Source: Branchiostoma lanceolatum (Eukaryota > Chordata > Leptocardii > Amphioxiformes > Branchiostomatidae). Taken from it: a stretch of 64,000 nt of DNA. The stretch lies in contig NC_089725.1 of the NCBI RefSeq assembly GCF_035083965.1, positions 32,429,524-32,493,523 on the forward strand, written 5' to 3'. Below, piece by piece: positions 46,101 to 61,100 of this stretch. Numbering within the stretch: position 1 is the stretch's first letter; each line of letters starts with the position of its first letter. The notes below the pieces were generated by a model that saw only the letters and a program-made list of their open reading frames with translations, was not told the origin of the DNA and did not search any database. The position numbers and the translations under genes were made by a program.

Positions 46101-49100
46101 CAAATAGCATCGCTGCGAAGCTGGTGTGTTATACCCTCCACCAGGCCTTCCTACGGGGGTATGAACCGTAGAATTCGGCAAAAAGGGAATAATTGGCCAG
46201 GAGAGTCAGTCCACAGTAAGGTTAATATTTCCTACTCGGCTGGTCATCCCCTTTGGTAGCCAAACTCCCCTGGCAAATTATTATCCTTTTTTTAGCCAGT
46301 GAAGTCAGCCTGGTATAGAGACTAGGCGTGTTACGCCAAAGAGAGGTTTTACCGGCAATACAGAAACATATGACCTCCGGCTTTACGTCCAATCCAAGAG
46401 GACCTCCCTAACCAAAGCTAGGGGCTAATTTTTGAGTAAAGTGAGGAAATAGGTGTAAAGTGCCTTTCCTAAGGGCACAACATTGGGGCCTGCTACTGCC
46501 AGGGATTCAAACCCAGAACCTTTAGATTCTAAGTCAACAGCTCTGACCACAAGACCACCGTGCCACCATTAGACACACAAGACAAGGTTGAGAAGTTTCC
46601 ACAGAGAAAGACTGGTCCTACCTGGTCCCATGACAGGCCCTGGGAAGCGTGAGAGGTGAGGAAAGAAAAGTCTAGGGCATGAATGACTCGACAGGCAGCG
46701 AAGCGCCCAGAGCAGTGCTGCGTACCAGTACAGTATCTCAAAGTTATTTCATTTAGTCACTGACGAAAGATAGCAGAAGCTGTCTGAAACCGCTGTTTCA
46801 AAATTGTAGATTTTTGTTGCTTGAGGAAATTTTTGTTGTTGTATCTCAACAATCGTTTAGGTACAGGTCCAATATGCATGACCATCAATGTACCTGAATA
46901 CACAGTTTACTTTCAAATTGTCGAGTTGTTTAGGCACAGGCACAGACCTGTACCTGTACCTAATCCTTTGTACCTTGTCGAAAAGCGGCCATATTATGGC
47001 CGAACAAGCATTCGAAGTAAAATAAAGGCTTTGACTTGACTTGACTTGACTTTGTACCAGTACCTGAACCAGTGCCTGTACCTTTACCTCTACTTGTACT
47101 TGTACCTTATGTTACGTTTAGGTCCGCAGCACTATCCCAGAGAGGTGGGCACACACAGTAAGTACATGTACACAAAGGCAGGAAGACAATCATGGACACG
47201 TGCGGCGTGTGAAACACTTTTGGACTAAGTTGCACACTGGACAGCCTGGAATTTAAGTTAGCTTGTCCAATGCCAATTTAGGTTGGGTGAAACACCTCTA
47301 CAACTATAGAAGTTATGGATGGTGTGTGAAACTTAGTCACGGCACATTTTAGCAACAGGTTTTAATTTGAGACCTCCAAAAATTGTACTGCTGAAAACTT
47401 TGGAAAATTGAAAACTTTTTGAATTTTAAGACAGCATCCTACAGTATTTCACACACTGACACATGTAAGCAAGAACAGGAATTCCTTTACAACAAGAATG
47501 TACAACAATAAGATGACATCAGCAGTCAAGGAGCTCAGAGTATCTTCAAGAAAAAAAAGTCAAATCAAAGTCATAGAAGCAAAGAGCAAACGCATCTTAG
47601 AAACTGGTAACAGGTTTAGATGACCAAAGCAGAAGCTATGATATGGAGAAAGCTACAAGGAACTTACAGGAGGACCTTTAAGAAGGTAGACTTTCTTAAT
47701 GTTTTGTTTAATTCTGTCTCATTTCACTTCTAAAAAAATCTGTCCCATTTCTTGTGGTCTTGTCCCCCTTACTTATCACTCTAGACAGACCCACCACAAG
47801 AAAAGCACCTTTCCTACATTAGATTTAGAGTACAATGTATATGTTTGCCTGCAGTACCTGTGGCTTTTGGTAGGCGGAGAAGGTCTTGTCGAACTCTTGC
47901 AGGTCCATCACTTTGTGAACCTGTGGAAAACAAACAGTACATTTCATTAGTCCAAAAACACAGCAACCATTTACACATGAACAGAAGATACAATTTGTAT
48001 GGGCAACTTGTTAATTTTAGATTAAATTGCAGAAGATGGGCAGAAATACAGAAATAATGATGAGAAATACAGACCTGAGAATCGTCCAACTCTGTCCAAA
48101 CTGTCCCGGCCACTTTCATCTGAAACAGAACAGACCAAAATTGTAGTACTACATAGAAAAAAAAGGAAATGTCAGCAATTCTGTAAAGACCTAACAGCAC
48201 AATCAAGGAGTGTTGATTTCTAAACAAACACAGCTAACATGAATTGAGCTGAATCTGCACTTCTTAAAGTGACAAAACCAACATGTAACACAACTTCTGG
48301 CGCATTTCTTAATATTTCTTCAGTATTGAAATTCATCAGTATGCTTTGAATATCTACTGTTTTTCATGGAAGTGAAAATTAATTGTCGCAAAAACTGCAA
48401 CCCCTTTCAGTAAGGATCTTGAGGAGAACTTACTTCCGACAGCTTGACCCAGTTGAAGGACTTGAGGGCTTGTGAAGGTTTCGGCGCTGCTTTGCGTCGA
48501 GGCACGGCTGCCCCAGGGAGTGGAGGGGCGCCAGGTGGGGGTGGGGCACCTGGGGATGACAGGCAGTTTTCAATTAGATTGAAATCTGCTGGGAAACATA
48601 CTCTTCTGGAGCAAAGTTGAGCAGTAATATCCAACACAAAAATTGGACTTACTCAAATTTTTGACTGTCCAACTCCAGTCTTTGTCAAGAAATGAGCGAT
48701 ACATCGCGTCTGTGACATCAAGTTATGCAGATAGAACATGTGACTCAGTGAGCAGTGCAGAAAGTCTATGGAGGCCCCCGTCTCTGCTAAGGGATGGTCA
48801 TAAGGCCTTGATGCAACTTATGACACACTGCTCACCAAGTCATGTGTTCGGTCTGCATAACGTGACCTCACAGAAGCGGTAGACTGCTCATTCTTGGATG
48901 AAGTCCAATTTTTGTGTTGGAAATTACAGGAAATTCAGGCTCATACTGTAGAGAAGTTGGCTGGCATCTACATGTATTACATATTTCAAGTAATGCAATA
49001 CAAAGTAGAAACATGACTTTTTGTTATACTGTATGTCTCAGACATGTCTAAGACTCCAACTGCTTACCTGGAGGAGGAGGGGGCCCCATGCCGGGAGGGG

Positions 49101-52100
49101 GTGGGGGAGGGGGTGGTCCGATTCCCCCGGGAGGTGGGGGAGGAGGGGGTGGCCCCCCCATGGGTGGGGGAGGGGGTATGGGAGCTGGACCCACGGTAGC
49201 TTTGGTATCGTCTGGAACGCTTCCGCCGTGGACGAGTCCGATCAGGCGTTCCTTCTCACCCCTCTCCTTCTCTGCCTGGAAACAAAAGGAGAGGCAAGGA
49301 GGTAAGAAACTATTCCTAAATTCTTATTGTGCAGGTGTGTTCTGTAGTAGCCTCTTTAAGATATCGCATTCGTCCCAAAGACATGTGAAAATCCAGACAA
49401 ATGTATGTTTCGCAAGATTCGACTGTCTATGAAACTTGAGCATAATGTGGGTGTCGTTGGTTTACAAACATAACTGAGCTGAGAGGACAGTCAACTGTAA
49501 CAGTATTGTCAAATTGAAGGAAAGGGACTTTTTGGGCTCCTGATGTGCTTTCCATTTTTACCTTTGCAATTAGAGAGTTAGAATTATGATACTTTTTGAC
49601 AAGACAAACTCAGCATGCTTAGGTTTATGCTGTTGTAGTTGATTAATGTTTGATACCCCACCCGAACTGCGGGTAGAACTAGAGGCGCACTTTTCAGGCA
49701 GGACAGATCAAGCTGCCAAACTTAACATCGCAGCAAGCCCCAAACTACAGGCCACTACATGGCACAGGTTACACTGCAAATCAGCAATAGAGAGTCACCT
49801 GCTATAGCAGAACACACAGGCTTACAGATGCTACGGAGACTGACTGTTAGAGCCGCTGTCACACATTCAGGACCATCCCACGACTTTGCTCCCAACCACT
49901 CCACAACCAAGGTTGGTGCTGGGCTAGGAGTAGCCTGGAATCCATCCTATTCTGGCTCCAGTTTGCTACTCTGATTGTATTCAAACAGAAGAAGACTTTC
50001 GGGACTCTGATTTTTTTTACAAATTTACAGTCGGCGCAGACTACTTTTAAAGACCAGTAGCCAACCTCGCCTACCAACTCCCACCTATATGACCTAATAA
50101 TGCTCATGGCTAACTTCCAACAGGGGTCTGGAGAAGGTCAGGAGGCCCTGGTCGGTCTGCTGTGTGTGACAGGGGCTGAAGACTAGTGTTAGTGGTGGTG
50201 TTACATGTTCTACAGTGCACCTACAGTGCTGCATGCCACTCAGTGAGTAGGAAACTACCCCAACCTCCCACCATTTCTCGGGCACACCAGCAGGAAAGCT
50301 CAGCTGCAAAGTCTGGTGGGAGGTTGGAACTACAGAGGGGGTTCACGAGTTGGGGGGGGGGGGGGGGGGGGTGGCTGTTGTGGGAGGTGCAGAAACCAAG
50401 CAAGCCAGACGTCGGCACTCATGCAGGATGGGAGGGGGGTACCCGGGCCTGGGTCGTGGGGAGGCATTGAGCTGGGTTTCTTCCAGGGAACTCTTGACCA
50501 GTAGGAATATTCTGTCACTATGTCTGCAGGGAAATGTGAACCACAGAACTGGCCTGGAGAATGCATGTGCAATGTACCAGTCGGGACACGCAGGCAGCAG
50601 TAGTTCCTGCAGTACAGCCCTGATCTTTTAGAGCGTGTGCTTATGTTTCAGGTTTCCATGTTTCTTTCCATCAACGAATCCCTTTGACAGTTTGTACATC
50701 CCCCTTTCCTAGTTCCAATATTCATCTCTGAGTCAGTCAAAAAATAACTATCCTCCCTATCTATACCAGTTTCATTTCATTTCATGTGCAGATATATAGT
50801 TTGTATGTTTTCTTTTTCCTGTAGCTTTGTGTTCCGTTATGTTATCGTTTTCACATTGCTTCTGATGTCCTCTTTGCCAGGTCATGTTTTATGGGGAGAA
50901 GGCCTCGACAAAGCAGTACTTGCTTTTGCCCTACCCTCCCAAAATACTATTAATGCATTTACTTTCATGGGGACTTTATTTCGCGGCAGGACATTTTCAT
51001 TTGGTTTGAAGTTCGATGTTGAAATAAGCTGCCTTACAGTAGAACTACAAAACACATATTTGAAGTGTTATGATTTTGCAGCAAGAGGTCACTGCGAAAA
51101 GATCTACTAAAAGTACATCTGAAATAAGTAGACTGAAGACCCAGCTCAATGTCGTTGCCATGGCGCCAGCCCGGGGGCGGGGTTTAAAGGTTAAAGGGCA
51201 TGCAAGGCTGAAACGGAAGCACTGACTGTTGCCCGCAGCTCATTGAGTTTCCCTGAGAGCTCAGTGACCTTTGCCCTCTCATGGGCGAGCTCCTCCTGCA
51301 CCGACGCCAGCTTGTCCTTCATCTTGTTCAGGGTGCTCATCATCTCCTCCTGCAAACAAACAAACAAACAAACAAACAAACAAATAAACAAAATAGGCAT
51401 GGAAATGTGCTCACATTATCGCCTGCCATTAAAACACAAGGTAAACATCAGATTCAACATGCATAAACTTAAGATGAACCCTTCAAACGTTTGCGGGACA
51501 TCAGTATGAACTACATACATAGCATCAGCGGTGGCGGAGCTGCTGATCAAACATGGTGCCAACCTAGAGGCAAGGAGTGCTGAAAGTAGCAATAACCCTA
51601 CCCTTAGTTCTCCCAACTTGACATGTATCTGGACTAAAAAAACTCAATAAAGAAGACATGAAACAGACAAATTTTCCTTCATTGTGCATCACTATCTGAG
51701 CCTGTAATTCATCACCAATGCTCATTAAAGCAGTGAAAACATGAAAGGTTTGTTGTCTCTTGGTTAGTCTCTCTAAAGCTGTTGCAGTACCTTCTCCTGT
51801 ATCTTGGCCTCACACTCCCTCTCCTTCTTCTCCAGCTGAGACGTGAGCTCCTCCCTCTCCTGCTGCATCGTCTGGGCCTGCGCCTTCCACTGCTTGATCT
51901 CATTCTCGTTCACGATCCTGGGGAATAGTTCCCATTTAAAACATGTAAGTACAGGCAACACTGCTTCATCTTGTTCTTGAACAACAACAACATGTCTGAG
52001 AACCAAAAATTCAAAATAGTTTTGAGTGGTCGACGAGTTACTTGCTAAACCCTTTCCTGTGCATTTCCAACTTCAAAGTTACCTGTGGCATGCTATGTTA

Positions 52101-55100
52101 CAACCATACCATACCACTTCGGTGCATGGGGGAGACCTGTAGTGTGCTGAGGGTTAAGTAGAACAGCTAAAGGTCCCGTACATACATTGGTGTACACAGA
52201 AGGCCAACACCATAATAGACGGCTAAACCATGTTCCAACACAACAAGATATAAACTGATACAGATGCAGACTTCCAGGCAACTTTGACCCACTCCTGAAG
52301 TCAGACATATAGTTGTTGTTTTGGAACACAGCTTTGCTATCTGTGATGTGAACCACCGACACAGATAAACGTTTGTGCTACCATCCCACGTCACTGACAC
52401 ACCATAGGGATGGGAGAGGTTGGGGGCTTAACGCACATGTCAATGTCAACCAACAGGCCCTCTTCACGCAATGAACTGACATCTGGTTCCCATGCACATC
52501 CTAGGGGTTCGCCGGGCTGCAAACTTTAAAGTGGATGAAACATGAGTGGAAAGAAATCATACATCACAGTCAACAGGTTGAACTCGGGAAAATGGAAAGG
52601 GGGTACTGTACGAAGAGGGGAGAGTATGGGAGAACAGAAAGAAGATTTGTCTACCTGCCCAGAGCGAGAGGATCATTACACAGTCTGCAGACGGAGGGAG
52701 GGAAGGAAGGAAGAGTGGCAAAAGGAAAGCACAGACGGGAAAACACAGGAAACAACAAAACATGAAACATGACTATTGAGACAATTATGAGCAAAAAATG
52801 GCTCTGTGCTTCAAGGAGAGTCTCCAAAACAAAATTATCTAGTGTTGATACATGACTAGAAAAACAGCAGCCATCAGGCTTCTTTGAACAGACAAGGGGG
52901 CGGTACAAACTTTGCTACTTTGACCCCCTCCTTGAGTCACATGACTAAAGGAGTAGTCTACTTGTCCTTTTCTACATTGTTGGACTCCAACTTCAAGCAA
53001 AATTTTCATCTAGACAAGTATCAAACTGATGTTGAGACACTGACATCAAACATGCGCAGATAGCAGCATGACAAATTTAGAGCAACTTTTCTTAAACTGA
53101 AGTTGAACCATACATAACAACAGTCTCAGGAGGACAGTTTGAGAAGGTACCATGAACAGAAATCTATTACATAACTCTGACCCCAACACAGAAAGAAATG
53201 TGGGAAACATCAGCACACATGAAGTATGAAAACCGTGGTGCTGACTTACATCTCGACCAGTTGGCTGACGTTGATGTTCTTGAGTGGCGCGACGTCGGGG
53301 TCCATGCCATTCTCCTGGACAACGATCTGCTGTAGGATGCGGTCCACCAGCTCCCAGTACTCGGGACTGCCATGCCTGTCCACTGTATAACACACATAAC
53401 ACATGTTAGCTAAGGATATAGCTAACACACAAGCTCCCAGTACTCCGGACTGCCATGCCTGTCCACTGTACAACACATTTATACACACATAACACGTGTT
53501 AGCTAACCCTACAGCTAACCCCACAGCTAACTCACCAGCTGCCAGTACACAGGACTGTCCACTTTGGGAGCACACGATAGGTTAGTAAGGTAAGGTAACC
53601 TGAACCTGTAACCCAATGTAACCAAAGATTGGTCATTCCAACCTGAAGAAGGCTATAGTAGGAATACTGTGTAGGAAGGAACATTGTTTGGACATTGTTT
53701 AGTCTTCAACAATAATGAACACTCATGCTGCTGTCAGCATCGTGCTAATCATTAGGTACTGATAACGTCTTAACTTAATCTTTAAGAAGGGAGACAGTCT
53801 TGACTTACGCGGCAGCAGGAGCAGATGTTGGAGGAGTGACAGGAAGTGAGGGTACGCCGCCGTGTGGTTCAGCTTCTTCTTCAACAGGTCGAACATGCTG
53901 CCGGCGCTGCGCGAGTCCACATGGACCTGACGGACAAAAACATAAGGTTTTCAACAAACATTTCAATTTGTAAAATACAAAATACATCAAGCAACTGGAT
54001 AAAGTAAGGTGTAATCTTCCTTGATCTATCTCGTTTCAGTTTTACAATTGCACAGTTCCATCACACTGTAGCAGGAAAAGTTTCCCCTGATCTTTCCAAC
54101 AAGTACAACAAACACAGCTCAACCACCACCCTTTACAGGTAGCTTTAATCTATGACAGAGTGAACTACAATATATAATAGTAAAGATAAAAATGAACTGA
54201 TTATTTTTTTGTTTGATATACTTCTTTTAATTTGTCTTTAACCTTTAATCTTTACCAAAACCGATGAAACAAACCGATCCAGTTCTTAGACTAATGAAAA
54301 CATGCTATGAAAGTTCCAGGTATTTTCTTTCCTTACCACATCAAATCTCTTTGCAAGTTCCTGTTCATCCTCAGTTCTGATCAGTTCAAAGAAGTCTATG
54401 TGCCTGCAGGGAAGCAAAAAACATACAGGAGAGTCAGGCATCAGCTAATAACACAGGAACATAAGATAGCAGCTTCTCAGGAAACCAATTGGTTTTGGCA
54501 ATCTTGACTGTCCTGTCACTATCATATCAGATAGAACTGAAGCACTGTTACAGTAGTTTCTACCAGACTAACCACACCGGCTATAGGGAGAATATTTGCC
54601 AGGGTTTCATTTGCGGGCGAAAAGTGATCTTCACCATGTACTGATTCCTACTGTTGCAATTTGACAAAATAAATAGATTCTACTGGCATATTATTTCCTT
54701 TTTCTGCTGAATTCTACGATCCATACACCCGTAGGAGGGCCGGGTGGAGGCTACTGTTACCGTACTATTTCTTGTATAAATTATGACAAATACTTCGACT
54801 CTGGAAAGACACTAAAATCTGTAGCTGTGAGTGTCATGACAGAAATACATGACTTTGTCAACATGGGAGACTTGATTTGACATTCAGCTAGAATTTGGAA
54901 TATGAAAACATTAAGTTCCAAATTCCCAGTGTCTTCCAAATGTGGCCAGTGTCGGCTGCATGTCATTCTGGTAGAAATGTTATATAATGTTCAAGCAGTT
55001 TTTTTTTTCGACCTATCTGAACAAAATGCCAAACCAGAGAATTGGATAAGTGTGGCCTAGTTAAAGAAACAGGCCCAGTACAGCAGTACAAGGCAGTTCT

Positions 55101-58100
55101 AAGAACCCCTCGGGATGACAGGCTGACACACAGTTTACTCTAATGTTTCCACACAGTCGACTGTGTTTAAAAAACAGAATAGCTGAGAAGGAACGTTATA
55201 TCAACAGGAGAGGAAAACAGGGAATTGACATTTTGACAGGTCATACTGGCCGCATAGACAAGCATTTTGGCATATCAATTCAATCATCTTAAACCACTTG
55301 CTGCTTCAAATTTGATATTTACTTGTTACAATACTGTCTGGTTATTTTAAATTTGGAAGGACAGACCGTAAGATCAGATTTGGTGACAACAAAAGTTTAA
55401 ACTTGATGCAATCCAAGGGTACTCTATTTCTTAACCTATCTGAGACTGCATTTTCACAAGTCTTACTTAATATCTAATATTCTATGATGGGTACCTTACC
55501 TATCTAAGATTGCATTTTCATGAGTCTTACCTATCTAAGATTTCATTTTCATGAGTCCGTAGCTTGTCTATGATGGGTTCCTTACCTATCTAAGATTGCA
55601 TTTTCATAAGTCTTACTTATCTAATATTCTAAGATGGGTTCCTTATCCTTACCTATCTAAGATTGCATTTTCACAAGTCTTATACATGTATTATACATAT
55701 CCAATATTTTAAGATGGCCCTTAACTATCTAAGATTGCATTTTCATGAGTCCGTAGCTTGTCTATGATGGGTTCCTTACCTATCTAAGATTGCATTTTCA
55801 TGAGTCCGTAGCTTGTCTATGATGGGTTGGATGCCCAGCATCAGAAACTCGTAGCGCAAGTGGACCCTGAATTCCAGGCTCTCCTGCGATAAGAAATAAA
55901 TACATCAATTAAATACATGGTATAAATGAATCTTCTGCTTCTTTATATAGGTCACACCAAGTTAGTTTATCGGTTCTCTGATTTAGAAAAACAATGATGC
56001 TGTACTGAAATATCCACATGAAAACAGAGTCTGAGGGGAAAGTCTGAACCTTGGCACACACAGTTATACTTCAAGTACATTGTACATATAGCCAGATTCA
56101 AGTTTTCCACCCAGCCCTCTGTTTTCATATTTACCAGTTGCTAAATTTCACCTTAATATTTCAAAGAACCAAGCAAATAAATTGGTGTGGCCTCAGCAAA
56201 AGAAAATACAGTAAACCAGGATCAAAGCTAGCCTCAAACTTTTCTATGCAAAGAAAAACTCACCTGTTCGGAAAATGAACCTCAAACAAAGCCGTACACC
56301 ACAGAGGAGAGATACTATTGCAGTTTCCGGATCATTAACACATCCTCTACCTAAAGGCTACTATAGACACCTAACCCTGAGCCGGGACTTCGGTACAACA
56401 ATCCTGAGTTATTCCCAGCAGGTGGCCATGAAGGAAACTGAAGAAACCAGGAATTTCGAGGTAACACATTTATCTAAGCATCCATGAAGACATCTGAGAG
56501 ACACACCGGTAGCTCTGGGGGTCGCACCGACCTACAGCTTACCACTCGTTTACCTTTGTGGCTGAGGGAACATGTGGTGACCTTTATGTAAGGTTCTACA
56601 TTATATCTTATATAAGCTAATATATATATGTATATTATAAAGAGAGAGAGCTTTATGTAATCTATATATCTCTTACATTAAAGCTATCTCTTACATAAGC
56701 TGTAATGTAACATGATATATAGGGGAGAGATCATGATCTTTACCCCATATAAGATCACGAACAACAGCGAACAGTAAGCTTTTCCATTCTGCAAGATTGC
56801 CATCCCTACCCTAATATATATAATAATTGTATAATATTACATCTTACATGAGAGATAGATACACAGATATCTATCCATATATTATCTTATGTAATACCGG
56901 TGATTGTCACACCTGGGCAACACATGCTCTCCTTACAAGTGTTATAGGTTAAGCTGATTCGGAAGCAAAACTAGTAAAATATGACGAATGCTGAGTCATC
57001 ACTTGCACAAGATCTGCTTGTGAGTGTGCCTTTTCCGAAGGAAAAAATGAATCGATTTCGGACCCTAGCAGGTTCTAACGGAACTGCAGAGGGTGATGAA
57101 TGGGATGCTCACCTTACAAGCACCATATCTGAACAAGGTTAAATTTCGGAACCCTAGCGGCTCAATTGGAACTGCAGGAGATGATAAACAGCATGCTGAC
57201 CTCACCAGCACAATATCTACCAAGCCTTTTTGCAAGGAACAAATTATACAATTTTTTTACCCCTAGCAGCTTCTCTGCTGCTGCAGGAGTTAATGAAATC
57301 ACCTCACCAGTACCATATTTGAGCGTGGCTTGATTTCAGACCCCTAGTGGCTTCCCTAGGAACTGCAGGGGTTGGTGTACTCACCTCACCAGCACCATAT
57401 CTGAGCATGGTGTTAATGAAGAACCCCTAGTGACCCTGATGTGAACTGCAGGGGTGTGTGTACTCACCTCACCAGCACCATATCTGAGCATGGCGTTAAT
57501 GAAGGACCCCTAGCGACCCTGATGTGAACTGCAGGGGTTGGTGTACTCACCTCACCAGCACCATATCTGAGCATGGCGTTAATGAAGGACCCCTAGCAAC
57601 CCTGATGTGAACTGCAGGGGTGTGTGTACTCACCTCACCAGCACCATATCTGAGCATGGCGTTAATGAAGGACATGATGGCTGTTTTCAGGTTGACCTCC
57701 TCCCTGTACACCCCCGTACTGCGGTCCAGGTCATGGATCAGCGACTGACGGAAAGAGACAGGAAAATATGCGTCAAATAAAAGAGGTGGTGAAATCATGC
57801 ACAAGTATAACTTAAAAGTTCCTCTGTGTTGGTTGAAATCATTCTGAAGCTGAGTTGAATTGTAATATAATTTCCTACACAGTAATTGGACCCAAATTTT
57901 GGGCTTATCAAGGAATGAGACGGTAAAAAAATTAGGTAACTGCAGTTTATTGGGTGTCCAATTCCTTGATGAAGACTCCAGTTGGACAGCCCAAAATTTG
58001 GGTCCAATTGCAGTGTAGAAAATTATGGTTCATCTCTGCTTCAAAACACTACTACAGTTGAAGGGCAGTCATGCAGACCAAAGACCAAGGGAAAGAAAAA

Positions 58101-61100
58101 GACAGCACAACAACATAGAAAATTGCAGTTAACAAACAAGAAAAAAAATCAAACAGGGCTGAAAATGTCAACTTTAAAACAGCAAAAAGGATCCAAAGCC
58201 CTGAAACGGCTCTCCTTAGTCTTTACCTCTCTTGGTCCCAGCCTTGAGCGTCGGTGAAAGAGCGGCAAGTCATGGAAGAGGGACTGGTCACCAGATCACA
58301 CACACACACATACACACATACATACAGGAGAGTAGGAGTACAGAAGGGCTTCAGAATTTAGAAATTAGATGTTCCAGTGTCTGCCAAACTATACTGAAGA
58401 ATGGTGAGAATGAAGTAGAAAGTATCGTGCACAAGCACACATACAAACAGAAGAGCTTCAGAAGTACTCCACAGTTTGAATGGAGCCTGCCATACACTAC
58501 AGAAGTAAGCCACAGTTAGAGTGCTGTGATGCCTGCCACATACAACTGAAGAATGCTGACACTTAAGTAGAAGTTTCCATTAAAAACTGAATCACTTGTA
58601 TAATGTACAGCCGGCGTGGGAATACATGACAAGTACATGAGATAATACAACAGGAATGTGGAAGCCAAGACATAACACTTTCCTCCAATAGGGGAGACCT
58701 GCATGTACGTCACACACATGAGACAGAGTTTTCACTGATAGAGAAAACAACAAGGGGACCTTGGAGGGTTCACATAGTTCCCACCAGAACTCTTTAAATT
58801 TAATCTGATCATGAATTTGGAATTCACAAAAGACACTGTGGATTTAGGGGACAGGTTTAACTTTGAGGTGAATATCTGTGTAGGAATGTTATTGCTATAT
58901 TATTATCTTTATTACGCCAGCAATAAAGATATTGACGTATTACAGGGAGAAGGATGCTTTACTTTCAGGCTTCATCAGATTTTCTTTAGATCCCATTTTT
59001 TTTCCAAATTCAATGTGATCAGTGCCTTTATAGAGTGAGGTGAAGAAATGAATAAATAGAAGGATGGATGGACGGTACATTTTGTTTGTAATGCAAAAAC
59101 CACCCCCTGGCAGCCAAGCGGCTGAATGACAAGGTTTGGATACAGGGTAATAACCAACTTGAAGCTCTGTGTGCTTCAATGCAGGTTCGTGTGTCTCCTA
59201 TTGGGTCAGTGAGTCGAGCTGGTCTCAATTATGATGTTTCTGACTTAGGGAGAGAAGATGTTGTCACAGTCCTATTCATGGATTTGTATGTTGTGTTTTG
59301 TATACTATTTATTGGCAATGAAACAATTCATTACACTAGGCCAGCCAAGGCAGCTCTCACTGGTAATGGCTGACCCACCAAAAATGCATAACCACCACTT
59401 AGGTCAGTGCCCAGAGGTTGCCTCTCAACCTCGTACTGAGTTGAAGAAAAGACTTGTTAACCAACTCATTAAGGAAACGGTCTGTACCTGAAATCTTGTC
59501 CTCTCGGCGGAGTAGTTCTGGTAGTGCAGCATGGCCTCCAGCACCTTCTTGTGCCCCCCCTCCACCAGGCACACGGCCCCCAGGATCTCCAGCACAGCCA
59601 CCTTCGTCTTGATGTTCTCGCAGCTCAGACTCTGCGCGATGATGTTGATGCTGCTGTGGTGGGCCAGCACATGGGACCTGCCATGCTGTAAACAAACAAA
59701 CAAACAAATAAATAAATAAACAATTTCAACACACATTACAGCTCAGGCTCTGCGCGATGATGTTGATGCTGCTGTGGTGGGCCAGCACATGGGACCTGCC
59801 ATGCTGTAAACAAACAAATAAATAAATAAACAAATAAATAAATAAACAATTTCAACACACATTACAGCTCAGGCTCTGCGCGATGATGTTGATGCTGCTG
59901 TGGTGGGCCAGCACATGGGACCTGCCATGCTGTAAACAAACAAATAAATAAATAAACAAATAAATAAATAAACAATTTCAACACACATTACAGCTCAGGC
60001 TCTGCGCGATGATGTTGATGCTGCTGTGGTGGGCCAGCACATGGGACCTGCCATGCTGTAAACAAACAAATAAATAAATAAACAAATAAATAAATAAACA
60101 ATTTCAACACACATTACAGCTCAGGCTCTGCGCGATGATGTTGATGCTGCTGTGGTGCGCCAGCACATGGGACCTGCCATGCTGTACACAAACAAACAAG
60201 CAAACAATACATGAATAAACAATTTCAACACACATTACAGCAATCTGACACATGGCCATGGGACCAGTGCCATGGTACAAACAGACGACAAACAAGAAAT
60301 TCAAGAACTCATACCTTCATGAAATATTTTGATTTATTTTTTTAACTTCTTGTTTTATTTGTTAGGCCATGTTGATTCAATTATATGGATGACATCAATG
60401 TACACATCAATTTTTGTCTGATTCCAAAAACAAAGGAGTTTTCGTCCATACCGTAAATCGGTTTTCATAGAAGTAAAAAATCAACAATTTCAACACACAG
60501 AAAAACACTTAACTATCACTAAAGTTAATGGACATGCGCACAAAGCCCAGTTTGCATGTCCACCATTTTTTCTTGTTATTATTTTTGGGGAATTTTTTCC
60601 TGGTGAAATCTTTGGTCAATTTTGGCCAGTTTTCGCGCAGCGAGACCAGACATGTGTTAACTTTTCAAATCCAGAAAGAAATTGTGACCTTTGACCTTTG
60701 TTGTGGTATAGAATTGCATCATTTGGGAATGGGTTTTCCCCTACTAGACCAGCGATTCCCAGCTGCAGGGGGTAAGATCAGGGTTTGTTTACGTTCAAAC
60801 ACGTCTAGTGCGTTAGAATGCAGGAGTCGAATCCCGGCTTTTTCCAAAAACGGCAACTAGACATGTTAAGCTGTCCAGTGGATGGAAGTTTTTGGACATT
60901 GAAATACTATTAAGTGTACTTTGAAGCCTGTTTTTGATCCCTGTTTTGTACATAATCTGATGGATGCCTGTTCAGCTACTCCCTCCCCTAAACACTAGCA
61001 CATTAATATGGGACCTGCCATGCAGTAAGGAACATATACGGTAGGGGGCTCTTCATGCATGTAGATAGCAACAGGCCGATTTGAAATTGTCATGAATAAA

